Source: Streptomonospora mangrovi
Lineage (GTDB): Bacteria; Actinomycetota; Actinomycetes; Streptosporangiales; Streptosporangiaceae
Reading direction: 5' to 3'
NCBI RefSeq assembly: GCF_027604915.1
Contig: NZ_JAJAQC010000004.1
Location: 1 to 64,000 of the forward strand
Length of the DNA stretch: 64,000 nucleotides
The notes under the pieces were generated by a model, which saw only the letters and a list, made by a program, of their open reading frames with translations, ran no database searches and was not told the DNA's origin. A program made the translations under genes and the position numbers. This document shows, one piece after another, positions 16,323-25,433 of the stretch (position 1 is the stretch's first letter; every line of letters starts with the position of its first letter).

Positions 16323-16787
16323 ATGATCACCAGATTGGGCGTGGCCGGCGTCTACGTGCTCGACCACGACGAGGCCAAGCGGTTCTTCATCGACCGGCTG
16401 GGCTTCGAGGAGCGCTTCGACCTCACGATGGACAACGGCATGCGGTGGCTGACCGTGGGGCCGCCGGCCGACCCGCGCTTCCAGCTCAGCCTCACCGTGC
16501 CCGGCTCGCCGATGCACGACGAGGAGACCGCCGCCGCCATCCGCGACCTGCTGGCCCGGGGCGCGCTCAGCGGCGGCGCGTGGAACACCGACGACTGCCG
16601 CGCCACCTACGCCGAGTACACCGCCCGGGGCGTGGAGTTCGTCCAGGAGCCGCACGAGGTCCCCTACGGCGTCGAGGCGGTCTTCCGCGACCCGTGGGGC
16701 AACTGGTACAGCCTCAACGAGGTGCCCGACTCCGCCTTCGACACCGAGGAGATGGCGCGCCACTACCGGCGGGGCGACTCCGCCTGA
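16323..16787 (+). CDS. VOC family protein
   Basis: 154 aa in the VOC fold: GVAGVYVLDHDEAKRFFIDRLGFEERFDL (6-34) as the first beta-alpha unit and EAVFRDPWGNWYSLNEV near the C-terminus, where the G-N-W-Y-S-L strand is a typical dioxygenase/glyoxalase signature. A clean GGGAGCAGGAC ribosome site precedes the ATG. Its last 25 bp overlap the 3' end of the convergent TPR-like gene. The substrate is unknown. Confidence 0.88.
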   Translation: MITRLGVAGVYVLDHDEAKRFFIDRLGFEERFDLTMDNGMRWLTVGPPADPRFQLSLTVPGSPMHDEETAAAIRDLLARGALSGGAWNTDDCRATYAEYTARGVEFVQEPHEVPYGVEAVFRDPWGNWYSLNEVPDSAFDTEEMARHYRRGDSA

Positions 16788-17755
16788 GCCGCCTGAGCGG
16801 CCCGGTCCGGCCGCGGCGACTGGGGCGGCTGAGCCGGTCCGGCCGGGCGCGCGGCGCGGGGCAGGCGCCGCGCGGTGTGGCGGGCCAGCTCCACCAGCGG
16901 CGCGGGCGCGCCGGGCGCGCGTTCCACCCGCAGCAGCGCGGTGCGCAGCCGGCGGCGGTTGCGGGCCGACTCCACACCGGCCGCCGCCTCGGGCAGCCCC
17001 GCCAGCGCGGCGGCGCACTCGGGCCAGGCGCGGGCCGCCGCCGCGGCGCCCACCGCCGAAACGCGGTGGAACAGGGCGCCGCGCGCACCGGCGGGCTGGG
17101 CCGCCACCGTCTCGGCCGCGCCCAGCAGCGCCTCCAGGGCCGCGCCCGGGCGCCCCAGCGCCAGCAGGACCAGCCCGCGGTGGCCCAGCACCTCGCCCTC
17201 GTCCACCCACCACGTCCACGCCGGGTCGCGGGCGGTGCGGGAGTCCTCCAGCGCCGCCTCGGCCCGGCCCAGGGCCGCCAGCGCCGCGCCGGTAGAACCG
17301 CCGCGCGCCAGCGCGCGGGCCAGCCGCACCCGCGCGAGCAGGGCGGTGCGCCCCGGCAGCCGGGGCCGCTCCAGGAGTTCGGCGGCGGCCGCGCGGGCCG
17401 CGCCGGCGCGCCCGGCCTCCAGCTCCTGGAGCGCCAGGTTGGTCAGCGCGAACGCGGCCATGGCGGAGTCGCCGGCCTCGGCCGCCAGCGCGTGGGCCTC
17501 GCGCGTGGCCAGGCGGGCGCCCGGGTGGCCGGCGTCGAACAGCACCCATCCGGCCACCTCGGCCGCCTCGGCGCGCGCGGCGGCCAAATCGCGCTCCACG
17601 CGGGCGGGCGCCGGAGGTCCCGGGCGGCGCGCGCAGCGCCACGCGGCCAGGGCCGCGCCGGCGACGGCGTCGCCGCCGCGGCGGGTGTCGTGGGCGACCA
17701 GCCGGCGGGAGCGGGCGCGCAGCTCTTCGGCGCGCTCGCGTGCGGGCGCGGCCAC
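16763..17755 (-). CDS. TPR-like repeat protein
   Basis: 330 aa from GTG 17755, 2 nt after the stop of the HxlR regulator gene, so the two are probably coupled. It is all-helical and Ala/Arg-rich, with TPR-like units (GARLATREAHALAAEAGD, ALTNLALQELEAGRAGAAR, GHRGLVLLALGRPGAALEAL). The layout resembles the C-terminal TPR half of actinobacterial XRE-TPR regulators, but there is no helix-turn-helix. The final ~40 residues are Pro/Arg-rich. Its tail overlaps the VOC gene. Function unknown; likely a protein-binding scaffold. Confidence 0.7.
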   Translation of the reverse strand: MAAPARERAEELRARSRRLVAHDTRRGGDAVAGAALAAWRCARRPGPPAPARVERDLAAARAEAAEVAGWVLFDAGHPGARLATREAHALAAEAGDSAMAAFALTNLALQELEAGRAGAARAAAAELLERPRLPGRTALLARVRLARALARGGSTGAALAALGRAEAALEDSRTARDPAWTWWVDEGEVLGHRGLVLLALGRPGAALEALLGAAETVAAQPAGARGALFHRVSAVGAAAAARAWPECAAALAGLPEAAAGVESARNRRRLRTALLRVERAPGAPAPLVELARHTARRLPRAARPAGPAQPPQSPRPDRAAQAAQAESPRR

Positions 17756-17757
17756 GC

Positions 17758-18180
17758 TCAGCCCCGGCGGGCGGGCCGGTGCTCGGTCGCGTCGTAGGCG
17801 CGGCGGGCGTCCTCGACCCGGTCCAGGTTGTCGGCGGCCCAGTGGGCGAGGCCGGCGAACAGCGGCGCCAGGCTGAGTCCCAGGTCGCTGATCTCATACT
17901 CCACGCGCGGAGGGACCTCGGGGTGGTAGGTGCGGACGACCAGGCCGTCGCGTTCGAGCTGGCGCAGCCGCTGGGTGAGCACCTTGGGCGTGACGGCGGG
18001 GATGCGGCGGTGCAGCTCCACGAACCGCTGCCGACCGAAGCGGTGCAGGCACCACAGGATGGGCGTGGTCCAGCGGCTGAAGACGATGTCGACCACGGGC
18101 GCGATCGGGCAGGCCGCGGCGGGGTCGGCCGGCGCGGCGGGCCGCCGCCCGACGGTGGTCTCGCTCACAGTGCCCCCCAT
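17758..18180 (-). CDS. HxlR-family winged-helix regulator
   Basis: 140 aa. The HxlR signature CPIAPVVDIVFSRWTTPILWCL (C24 conserved), then FVELHRRIPAVTPKVLTQRL as the recognition region and the wing GLVVRTYHPEVPPRVEYEIS. Family members with the conserved Cys often sense electrophiles or quinones and control a divergent reductase, which matches the NmrA-like gene at 18277. ATG 18180 is given; a GTG at 18168 with GGGGGG upstream is an equally good start. Confidence 0.92.
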   Translation of the reverse strand: MGGTVSETTVGRRPAAPADPAAACPIAPVVDIVFSRWTTPILWCLHRFGRQRFVELHRRIPAVTPKVLTQRLRQLERDGLVVRTYHPEVPPRVEYEISDLGLSLAPLFAGLAHWAADNLDRVEDARRAYDATEHRPARRG

Positions 18181-18276
18181 TTCCCAATACTTTCTTCTAG
18201 GAACCTACTATCCCGCCGAATGTAGCCTCCTGGCGACCCCCGCGGAAACACCGCGGGCGTAGGCGAGGAGCGGGAC

Positions 18277-19116
18277 ATGATCGTGGTGACCGGAGCCACC
18301 GGCAACGTGGGGCGGCCGCTGGTGCGGGCGCTGGCCGAGGCGGGCGAGCGGGTGACGGCGGTGTCGCGCGGCCCCGGGGACGCGGGGTCCGCGCCCGGCG
18401 TCACCACACTGCGCGCCGATCTGACCGCCCCTGACGCGCCCGAGGTGCTGGCGCCCGCCCTGGCGGGGGCCTCGGCGCTGTTCCTGCTGACGGCCGCCTC
18501 GGTGCTGCCGCTGGGCGGGGCCGGGGTGGCGGGCGTCCTGGCGGCGGCCCGGGCCGCCGGGGTGGGCCGGGTGGTGCTGCTGTCGTCCCAGGGCGTCGGC
18601 ACCGGCCGCCACCCCTCCGACATCGAGGACGCCGTGCGGGCGGCCGGAGTGGAGTGGACGGTGCTGCGGCCGGGCGGGTTCCACTCCAACGCCGGGCAGT
18701 GGGCGCCGGGCGTGCGGGCCGAGCGGACGGTGGCCGCGCCCTTCGGCGACGTCGCGCTGCCCACCGTGGACCCCGCCGACATCGCCGCCATGGCCGCCGA
18801 GGCGCTGACCGGCGAGGGCCACGCCGGCGCCACCTACGTGCTCACCGGCCCCGAACCCGTCTCGCCGCGCGGCCAGGCGGCGGCGATCGGCGCGGCGCTG
18901 GGCGAACCGGTGCGCTTCGTGGAGTTGAGCCGGGAGCAGGCCCGCGAGCGGATGCTGGGCTTCATGCCAGCCCCGGTCGTGGCGGCCACCCTGTCCGTGC
19001 TGGGCGAGCCCACGCCCGAGGAGGTCCGCGTCAGCCCCGACGTGGAGCGCGTCTTGGGCCGGCGCCCCCGCGCCTTCGCCGAGTGGGCCGCCGACAACGC
19101 CGCCCTGTTCCGCTGA
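18277..19116 (+). CDS. NmrA-like NAD(P)-binding oxidoreductase
   Basis: 279 aa. An atypical SDR: the cofactor motif TGATGNVG (5-12) starts the protein, with VVLLSSQGVG and WTVLRPGGFHSNAGQW typical of NmrA/QorB-like NADPH:quinone reductases. It lacks the Y-x3-K pair of classical SDRs. The divergent HxlR regulator (gap 18181-18276) is probably its repressor. A role in quinone or electrophile detoxification is inferred from this pairing. Confidence 0.9.
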   Translation: MIVVTGATGNVGRPLVRALAEAGERVTAVSRGPGDAGSAPGVTTLRADLTAPDAPEVLAPALAGASALFLLTAASVLPLGGAGVAGVLAAARAAGVGRVVLLSSQGVGTGRHPSDIEDAVRAAGVEWTVLRPGGFHSNAGQWAPGVRAERTVAAPFGDVALPTVDPADIAAMAAEALTGEGHAGATYVLTGPEPVSPRGQAAAIGAALGEPVRFVELSREQARERMLGFMPAPVVAATLSVLGEPTPEEVRVSPDVERVLGRRPRAFAEWAADNAALFR

Positions 19117-19153
19117 GCGCGCGCCCCGGCGGCGGGGGCGCCGGGGCGGCGGG

Positions 19154-19420
19154 CTAGCGGGCCGGTGCGGGTGCGGCGTGGGCGCCGGCAGCCGCCGCGC
19201 TCGCCCAGGTCCCGGCGGGGATGGTGAAGTAGGACGGCCACTCCTCGTGGCGGTCGTCGGCGTCCAGGCGCACCAGGTAGCGGTAGGTGCCGTCGCCGCT
19301 GGGGGTGGCGTCCAGCACGCTGGCGGTGCCGCGGACCATGGCGCCGCGGTCGGTCTCGCCGACATCGTGGACGCGGGTGTGCGGCGCGTAGGGGTGGGCG
19401 GGCAGCGGCTGGCGCGTCAC
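19154..19420 (-). CDS. Small protein of unknown function
   Basis: 88 aa from GTG 19420, with GGAGG five nt upstream. It has beta-strand-like sequence (GAMVRGTASVLDATPSGDGTYRYLVRLD, 27-54) and an Ala-rich tail. No signal, membrane segment or recognised family; the HTRVHDVGETDRGAMVRG stretch looks like an SH3/OB-type strand pair. It sits between the NmrA-like gene and a TetR gene. The 213-bp stretch 19421-19633 shows nothing else. Confidence 0.65.
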   Translation of the reverse strand: MTRQPLPAHPYAPHTRVHDVGETDRGAMVRGTASVLDATPSGDGTYRYLVRLDADDRHEEWPSYFTIPAGTWASAAAAGAHAAPAPAR

Positions 19421-19633
19421 GGGGGCCTCCGAGGGCGGGGGTCAGGGGATGTGCCCGGCGCCCGCGCCGGGGCGGGGCCGGTGCGGGTCGCGCTACCCCG
19501 CCCCCTCCCGGCAAACGCGGCGCACGGCCCGCGCCCGCCGGGTCGGCGGGGGCCGCGCCCGCGACCTGCGCCGATGCCCGGCGCAGCGGCCGCGGAGTGA
19601 CACAGGCCACGCGGCCGTGCGGCGGGCCGGCGG

Positions 19634-20323
19634 TCAGCCGGTGGATTCGGCGGGCGGGGGGGAGTCGGCGCGGGCGGGGGCGGCGAAGGAGAGCGCGCCG
19701 GGCAGGGCGTCGAAGGCGGCGTCCAACCGGGCGGCGAGGGCGCCGCGGGTGTGGCCGCCCTCCTGGGCGGTCCAGGTCTCCAGCGCGTGGTGCCAGGCCG
19801 CGACCACCAGGTCGATGGCCAGGCGCGGCCGGGGGTCGGCGGGGTCCACGTCGAGGCGGCGGTGCAGGTCGGCCACGATCCGCGCGCTGGTGCGGTTGCA
19901 GAAGTGCAGGCCGTGGGCGTCCATGGACGGCGTTGCCGCCGCGAGCCTGCGGCTGAGCAGCATGCGGTGCTCCCACCCCTCGTCGGGCATGGCCGCCACG
20001 GTTTCGCGCAGCACGGCCCGGAGTTCGGCCGCCACCGGCCGCCCGCCGAGGTCGCGGCCGGCCAGGCGGTCGGCGAAGGCCCGCCACATGTCCTCGGCCG
20101 GCGCCATGGCGACGTCCTCCTTGCTGGCGAAGGTGCGGAAGAAGGTGCGCTTGGACACCTCCACCGCGTCGCACAACTCGTCCAGGGTGGCGCCGTCGAA
20201 GCCCCGCTCGGTGAACATCCGCAGCGCGGTGTCGATGAGGGCGTGCCGGGTGCGCAGCTTCTTGCGTTCGCGCAGCGGCAGGCCGGAGGGCGGGGCGGCG
20301 GCCGGGGGCGGAGATGGGGTCAC
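19634..20323 (-). CDS. TetR-family regulator
   Basis: 229 aa from GTG 20323. The N-terminal DNA-binding domain (about 20-65) reads RTRHALIDTALRMFTERGF with the helix-turn-helix TLDELCDAVEVSKRTFFRTF. The C-terminal domain is typical of TetR but of unknown ligand. There is no ribosome site, and a -10-like sequence lies close, so the mRNA may be leaderless. It is divergent from a quinone-reductase gene with a perfect 15-bp operator between them. Confidence 0.9.
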   Translation of the reverse strand: MTPSPPPAAAPPSGLPLRERKKLRTRHALIDTALRMFTERGFDGATLDELCDAVEVSKRTFFRTFASKEDVAMAPAEDMWRAFADRLAGRDLGGRPVAAELRAVLRETVAAMPDEGWEHRMLLSRRLAAATPSMDAHGLHFCNRTSARIVADLHRRLDVDPADPRPRLAIDLVVAAWHHALETWTAQEGGHTRGALAARLDAAFDALPGALSFAAPARADSPPPAESTG

Positions 20324-20366
20324 GCAGAGGAGTGTACTCGGAGCGCTTTTGCCTCTTGTAGGTTTA

Positions 20367-20381
20367 TGCCACTTAGTGGCA
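20367..20381. promoter_or_regulatory. 15-bp TetR operator
   Basis: TGCCACT-T-AGTGGCA is a perfect dyad in the TetR/quinone-reductase gap. On the minus strand TTGCCA overlapping it could be a -35 with TACAAG 16 nt on. Binding would block both promoters. Confidence 0.75.
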
Positions 20382-20451
20382 AAGTCGTCCGGGTGGCGCC
20401 CGCTCCGGGCGTCCGCACCGTCTACCCATCCAACGCAGAAAAAGGTCCGCC

Positions 20452-21381
20452 ATGCGCGCACTGCTCATCGACCACTCCGCCCCCGGCGGCCTGCGGCCGG
20501 GCGAGGCCCCGGCCCCCGACCCCGCCCCGCACCAGGCGCTGGTCCGGGTGGCGGCCACGTCGCTGAACTTCGGCGAGGTCAGCACCGGCATCGCCGGGGC
20601 GCCCGAGGGCAGCGTCCTGGGCTGGGACGCGGCGGGGGTGGTGGAGCGCGCCGCCGCCGACGGCTCCGGCCCCGCCGAAGGCACCCCCGTGGTCACCCTG
20701 GGACTCGACGGCGGGTGGGCCGAGCTGCGCGCGGTGGACACCGCCCTCCTGGGAACCGTGCCCGGCGGCGCCGACCTCGGCGCGGTGTCCACCGTCCCCG
20801 TCGCCGCCACCAGCGCCCTGCGCGCCCTGCGCCGGCTCGGCCCGCTGCTGGGCGCCCGCGTCTTGATCACCGGCGCCACCGGCGGCGCGGGCCGCTACGC
20901 CGTGCAGCTCGCCCGCCGGGCCGGCGCGCACGTGGTCGCCTCCACCGGCGACCCCGACACCCACGGCGCGGGGCTGCGCGCCCTGGGCGCCCACGAGGTG
21001 GTGCGGGGTCCGGGCGCCTACGGCGGGCAGGTCGACGGCGTGATCGACCTGGTGGGCGGCCCCCAGATGGTGGCGGCGTTCGAGCGCCTGGCGGCGGACG
21101 GCACGCTCGTGTCGGTGGGCCACAGCACCGGCGAGCCCGTGGTGTTCCCCATCGAGGCACTGCTGGCCACCGAGGGCCGCCACAACCGCTCCGTCACCAC
21201 GTTCTACCTGCTGGGCGAGTCCGACCTGGCGCCCGACCTGACGTGGCTGGCCGAGCGGGTCGCCGCCGGCGAACTGGACCCCGCCGTCTCCTGGCGGGGC
21301 GGCTGGGAGCGGGCCGCCGAGGCGGTCGGCGCGCTGGTCGAGCGCCGCCTGCACGGCAAGGCGGTGCTCGACCTGTCCTGA
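20452..21381 (+). CDS. Quinone-oxidoreductase-like (zinc-independent MDR) protein
   Basis: 309 aa of the medium-chain dehydrogenase/reductase family. The GroES-like N-terminal half includes [14 protein letters not shown] and [13 protein letters not shown]; the cofactor domain has [20 protein letters not shown] (about 141-160), the A-G-G-A-G nucleotide loop. The structural zinc Cys cluster is absent, as in NADPH:quinone reductases. The C-terminal GKAVLDL is typical. Its divergent TetR neighbour and operator suggest induction by a small toxic or quinone-like ligand. Confidence 0.92.
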   Translation: MRALLIDHSAPGGLRPGEAPAPDPAPHQALVRVAATSLNFGEVSTGIAGAPEGSVLGWDAAGVVERAAADGSGPAEGTPVVTLGLDGGWAELRAVDTALLGTVPGGADLGAVSTVPVAATSALRALRRLGPLLGARVLITGATGGAGRYAVQLARRAGAHVVASTGDPDTHGAGLRALGAHEVVRGPGAYGGQVDGVIDLVGGPQMVAAFERLAADGTLVSVGHSTGEPVVFPIEALLATEGRHNRSVTTFYLLGESDLAPDLTWLAERVAAGELDPAVSWRGGWERAAEAVGALVERRLHGKAVLDLS

Positions 21382-21545
21382 GCGAGGCGCCGGGCGAACG
21401 CCGCATCGACCGCTCCGGCGTGGGTAGCCGGAGCAGCACGTTCACCTCCGGGGCCGCCGCCCCGCCCCCGGGCACCGCCGGCCGGCGCGGTGGCCCGGCG
21501 GGGGCGGTGCGGCGGCCCCGCCGCCCGCACGACAGGTCACCGCCC

Positions 21546-22805
21546 ATGGTCTCGATCGAGGACTCCGCCCGCCTGCTGCACACCCTGCTGCGCAACAGCC
21601 ACCTGAGCGTTTTCGAGGAGCTGCCGGGACTGGTCACCAGCGCCGCCGCGGCCGCCGGCCTCGCCGACGTCCGCATCCTGCTGGCCGACATGCAGGAGGA
21701 GACGCTGCGCGAGGCCACCGGCCGGGGCGACGACGCCGGCGACGGCGGCCAGGAGGCGCGCATCGACACCACCCTGCCCGGCCGCGTATTCCGCGCCGCC
21801 CAGGCGCACTCGGCGCCGGGGGAGGGGCGGGTGCAGCACTGGCTGCCGATCCTGGACGGCACCGAACGCCTGGGCGTGCTGCACGTGAGCACCGCCGAGG
21901 AGCCCGACGACCCCACCTGGGCGGCGATGGAGGACCTCGCCTCGCTGGTGGGCATGCTTGTGGTGTCCAAGCGGCCGCACAGCGACTCCCACGCGCGGCT
22001 GACCCGGCTCCGCTCCATGTCGGTCTCCGCGGAGATGCAGTGGACGCTCATGCCGCCGCGCACGTTCGCCGACAAGCGGGTCACCATCGCGGCGGCGATG
22101 GAACCCGCCTACGCCACCGCCGGCGACGCCTACGACTACGCCCTGGCCGGCGACACCGTCCACCTCGCCCTCTTCGACGCCATGGGCCACGACACCTCGG
22201 CCGGCCTCACCGCCAACCTCGCCCTGGCCTCCTGCCGCCGGCAGCGGCGCGAGGGCGGCGGCCCGGTCCGCATCCGCGACGCCGTGGAGGCCACGCTGCT
22301 GGAGCAGTTCGAGGGGTCCCGCTACGCCACCGCCGTGCTCGCCGAGCTCGACCTGCGCACCGGCGTGCTGACCTGGCTGAGCTGCGGCCACCCGCCGCCC
22401 ATCCTGGTCCGCGCCGGGCGCTGGATCACCGGCCTGCCGTGCGAGCCCACCCATCCGATGGGCACCGATTTGGGGCTGCCCGCCGTGCTGTGCCGGGAGC
22501 ACCTGGAGCCCGGCGACCGCCTGCTGCTCTACACCGACGGCATCACCGAGGCCCGCGACGCGCGGGGGCGGGAGTTCGGGCGCGAGCGCTTCGTCAACTT
22601 CGTCATCCGCCACCAGGCCGACGGGCTGGCCGCGCCCGAGACCCTGCGCCGCCTGGTGGCCGCCGTGCTGGCCCACCACGACGGCCGGCTCAACGACGAC
22701 GCCACCGTGCTGATGTGCGAGTGGCACGGCGCCCCCGACGCCGACCCCCGGGCGCCGGTCCAGTACGGGGGCGGCCACGTCCCCGACGTCACCGGCCGGT
22801 CCTGA
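21546..22805 (+). CDS. GAF-domain SpoIIE/PP2C-type serine phosphatase
   Basis: 419 aa from ATG 21546. Residues 1-150 form a GAF-like sensor (LLRNSHLSVFEELPGLVTSA, ERLGVLHVSTAEEPDD). Residues about 180-400 are the SpoIIE phosphatase: VSAEMQWTLMPPR, then AGDAYDYALAGDTVHLALFDAMGHD with the metal-binding Asp pair, LTWLSCGHPPPILVR, LLLYTDGITEARD and the final LNDDATVLMCEW Asp pair. Such proteins dephosphorylate anti-anti-sigma factors. No partner is adjacent; the ATPase at 15625 is 6 kb away. The start lacks a strong ribosome site. Confidence 0.92.
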   Translation: MVSIEDSARLLHTLLRNSHLSVFEELPGLVTSAAAAAGLADVRILLADMQEETLREATGRGDDAGDGGQEARIDTTLPGRVFRAAQAHSAPGEGRVQHWLPILDGTERLGVLHVSTAEEPDDPTWAAMEDLASLVGMLVVSKRPHSDSHARLTRLRSMSVSAEMQWTLMPPRTFADKRVTIAAAMEPAYATAGDAYDYALAGDTVHLALFDAMGHDTSAGLTANLALASCRRQRREGGGPVRIRDAVEATLLEQFEGSRYATAVLAELDLRTGVLTWLSCGHPPPILVRAGRWITGLPCEPTHPMGTDLGLPAVLCREHLEPGDRLLLYTDGITEARDARGREFGRERFVNFVIRHQADGLAAPETLRRLVAAVLAHHDGRLNDDATVLMCEWHGAPDADPRAPVQYGGGHVPDVTGRS

Positions 22806-22832
22806 GTCCGCCTGAGCGGCGTTCCGGCGGAC

Positions 22833-23933
22833 TCAGGCGGGCTCGGCCGGCACGCGCACGCGGTCGGACTCCCCGTCGCTGAGGAAGGCCGCGAGCGCGG
22901 CGCCCTCCTCGGCCGCGGCGGCGCGCTCGGCGGGGGACAGGCGCCGCAGCGGGGCCACGGCCACGGCGCCCTCCTCCACCGTCCAGGTCGCGGCGACCCG
23001 GCCGTCCAGCAGGAGCACGCGCGCGCCCGCCACCGACAGGCCCCGGTGGGCGTCGTCGACGATCCGGCCGCGGTCGTGGTAGCCCAGCAGCGCGTTGTCG
23101 AACGCCGGCAGGAACCGCACCGGGGCGGGGGTGTCGGGGTCGGGGCGCGGGGCGTCGGGCAGGTCCAGCAGTTCCCGGCCGCGCTCGTCGCGGAAGGACA
23201 CCAGTTCGTCCCGGACCGCCGCGACGGCGGCGGGCAGCCCGGCGAGCCCGCACCAGGCGCGCAGGTCGGCGCTTGCGGCCGGCCCGAACGCGGCCAGGTA
23301 GCGGCGGACCAGGTGGGCGCCGACCGGGTCGGTGCCGTCGGGGGCGGGCGGGTCGGGCTCGCGGCCCAGCCATGAGGAGAGCAGGACGTTGCGCACCCCG
23401 GCCTTCTCGCGCCACAGCCCGCGCGGCGGGATCTGCACCACCGGGACCAGGGCCGCGACCACCAGCTCGCCCAGGGGGCGGCGGCCCGGTCGGGGCCAGC
23501 GGTCGGCCAGCGCGGCGGCGACCTCGGCCAGGGTGCGCGGCTCGCCGTCGGCCAGCAGGTCGCGGCCTGCCGCGGCGAGCGCGTCGAGGTCGAGGCCGCC
23601 GAATTGGTCACGGTAGACCCCGACGACGCGCTGGCGCAGCATGGCGTCGTGGCGGGAACGCCACGCCAGGGCGTCGGCGGCGGTGACGAGGTGGACGGTG
23701 CGCCGCATCAGGTGCATCCGCACCACGGCGCGCTTGCGGAGCAGGTCCGACAGGCGGGCCGGATCGAACGCCCGCAGCCGCGACCACAGTCCGGTGAACG
23801 GCTCCTGCGGCTCCTGGGCCTGCAAGCCGCACAGGTGGGCGACGGCGTCGAGGACGGGCAGGTCGGCGCGGTCGAGCAGGAGTTGGCGGGCGAGCGTGGC
23901 GCGGTTGAGGGCGCGGGTGCCCAGGACGGTCAC
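22833..23933 (-). CDS. AlkZ/YcaQ-like winged-helix DNA glycosylase family protein
   Basis: 366 aa from GTG 23933. The family pattern is clear: LNRATLARQLLLDR (9-22), GLQAQEPQEPFTGLWSRL with the conserved Q-A-Q catalytic motif, VVRMHLMRRTVHLV and the C-terminal FLPAFDNALLGYHDR. AlkZ unhooks DNA crosslinks and protects the azinomycin producer; the wider family is very common in actinomycetes with mostly unknown substrates. It is divergent from the WYL regulator at 24151 (217-bp gap), which may control it. Confidence 0.88.
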   Translation of the reverse strand: MTVLGTRALNRATLARQLLLDRADLPVLDAVAHLCGLQAQEPQEPFTGLWSRLRAFDPARLSDLLRKRAVVRMHLMRRTVHLVTAADALAWRSRHDAMLRQRVVGVYRDQFGGLDLDALAAAGRDLLADGEPRTLAEVAAALADRWPRPGRRPLGELVVAALVPVVQIPPRGLWREKAGVRNVLLSSWLGREPDPPAPDGTDPVGAHLVRRYLAAFGPAASADLRAWCGLAGLPAAVAAVRDELVSFRDERGRELLDLPDAPRPDPDTPAPVRFLPAFDNALLGYHDRGRIVDDAHRGLSVAGARVLLLDGRVAATWTVEEGAVAVAPLRRLSPAERAAAAEEGAALAAFLSDGESDRVRVPAEPA

Positions 23934-24121
23934 CGGGCACCGGCCCGTCGGCGGTGGTGCGTTCTCACGGTGCGGGTTCCTTCCTGTTCGCGCCGAGGGG
24001 AGGCGCGGAGGCGGGCGGGGGCGGGACGGCGGCTCGGCGGTGGGGCGGTCCGGGTGGCACGACCTGCGGGGGCGCCGTTGTCGGTGCGCACCCCACGGTG
24101 CCAGAAGAAGAGGCCAGGGAG

Positions 24122-24139
24122 TGTCCGCGTCAGCGGGCA
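24122..24139. promoter_or_regulatory. TGTCCGC inverted repeat at the WYL-regulator start
   Basis: TGTCCGC (24122-24128), four bases, then GCGGGCA (24133-24139) is an imperfect dyad reaching the start region. The 11-mer GGAGTGTCCGC here (from 24118) occurs exactly at 37181-37191, in front of the other WYL-regulator gene. It is a candidate autoregulatory site. Confidence 0.5.
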
Positions 24140-24150
24140 TGATGGATGCC

Positions 24151-25209
24151 ATGCCGAAGACCTCCGCGCGACTGCTGGCGCTGCTCTCCCTCCTCCAGGC
24201 GCGCCGGGACTGGCCGGGGGCGCTGCTGGCCGAGCGGTTGGACGTCAGCCCCCGCACCGTGCGCCGCGACGTGGACCGGCTGCGCGAGCTGGGCTACCCG
24301 ATCGCGGCCGTGAAGGGTCCCGACGGAGGCTACCGGCTGGACGCCGGCTCGCACCTGCCCCCGCTGCTGTTCGACGACGAGCAGGCCGTGGCCCTGGCCG
24401 TGGCGCTCCAGACCGCCGCCGCCACCGGGGCCGGCATCGGGGAGGCGGCGGCGCGCGCCCTGACCACCGTCCGCCAGGTGATGCCGGCCCGGCTGCGCCG
24501 CCGCGTCGACACCCTCCAGGTCACCGCCGTGGGGGCGCCCGGCGACGCGCCCCGCACCCGGGTCCGCGGCGAGGTGCTCACGGCGCTCAGCACCGCCGTG
24601 CACGCGCGCGAGGTGCTGCGGTTCGACTACGCCGCCGCCGCGCCGCCGGAGGCGGCCGGGGGCGGGGGTGGAGGCGAGAGCGGGGGTGGCGGTGACCGTG
24701 GGGCCGAGGGCGGCGCCGACCCGCTCCCGCCGCTCCCGCCGCGCCGGGTGGAGCCCCACCACCTCGTGACGTGGGGCGGGCGCTGGTACCTGGTGGCCTG
24801 GGACCTGGGCCGGGCGGACTGGCGCACGTTTCGCGCCGACCGGATCTCGCCGCGCACCCCCACCGGTCCGCGCTTCGCCCCCCGCGAGGTGCCCGGCGGC
24901 GACGTGGCCGCGTTCGTCGCCTCCCGGTTCCGCGGCGGCGCGGAGGGCGTTCCGGACTGGCCCTGCCGCGGCGAGGTGGTCCTGGACCTGCCCGCCGCGG
25001 CGGTGTCCCCCCACGCCCGCGACGGGGTGGTGGAGGCGCTGGGCCCCCACCGCTGCCGACTCGTCCTGGGTTCGTGGTCGTGGGTCGGCCTGGCCGCCGC
25101 CATAGGCGCCTTCGACGCCGACGTGGAGGTGGTCGGCCCACCCGAGTTGGCGGACGCGTTCGCCCGCCTGGCCCGCCGCTACGGCCGCGCGGGCGCGGGG
25201 GATGAGTAG
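24151..25209 (+). CDS. YafY-type HTH/WYL-domain regulator
   Basis: 352 aa from ATG 24151 (an in-frame ATG at 24139 is an alternative). The HTH_11 winged helix spans 1-60 (LLALLSLLQARRDWPGALLA, VSPRTVRRDVDRLRELGYPI), the WYL domain about 150-260 with GGRWYLVAWDLGRADWRTF, and a WCX extension ends the protein. A Gly/Glu-rich low-complexity insert (about 170-182) splits the WYL region. WYL domains bind nucleic acids or nucleotides, and these regulators often answer DNA damage, which fits the divergent AlkZ-like gene. Confidence 0.92.
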   Translation: MPKTSARLLALLSLLQARRDWPGALLAERLDVSPRTVRRDVDRLRELGYPIAAVKGPDGGYRLDAGSHLPPLLFDDEQAVALAVALQTAAATGAGIGEAAARALTTVRQVMPARLRRRVDTLQVTAVGAPGDAPRTRVRGEVLTALSTAVHAREVLRFDYAAAAPPEAAGGGGGGESGGGGDRGAEGGADPLPPLPPRRVEPHHLVTWGGRWYLVAWDLGRADWRTFRADRISPRTPTGPRFAPREVPGGDVAAFVASRFRGGAEGVPDWPCRGEVVLDLPAAAVSPHARDGVVEALGPHRCRLVLGSWSWVGLAAAIGAFDADVEVVGPPELADAFARLARRYGRAGAGDE

Positions 25210-25261
25210 GAAGTCAGCGGCCGACCGGCTGGGAGGTCGCGGCATCAATCAGCCCATCAGG

Positions 25262-25433
25262 GCTCAAGGGCGGCAAGGGGGCACCGAGGACAAGCACGGC
25301 GTCAGGAGCGCGACCACCCCATCCGGGGCGGATGGTGAGGGTGGAGACGGGGCACCGAGGCGGGGCGCGGGTCCTGGTCCGCGGTCACCGGTCGGCAGGG
25401 CGGATGGTCGGGGTGGCGGCGCGGCGCGGGGCC
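25262..25433. repeat. Degenerate GC-rich repeat array next to element B
   Basis: Units matching the array beside copy A (GGTGCCCCGT-type cores followed by CATCCGCC, on the minus strand) occur here about 72 bp apart. Related sequence, including two GCGCGATCCGATG cores at about 25942 and 26012, lies on the other side of element B (25860-26050). The family is strongly diverged and shows no open gene. Confidence 0.5.

Noticed and set aside
19449-21545. Long in-frame extension upstream of the SpoIIE phosphatase
   Set aside because: The first ~700 codons are antisense to the TetR gene and out of frame with the quinone reductase; only the part from 21546 has family similarity.
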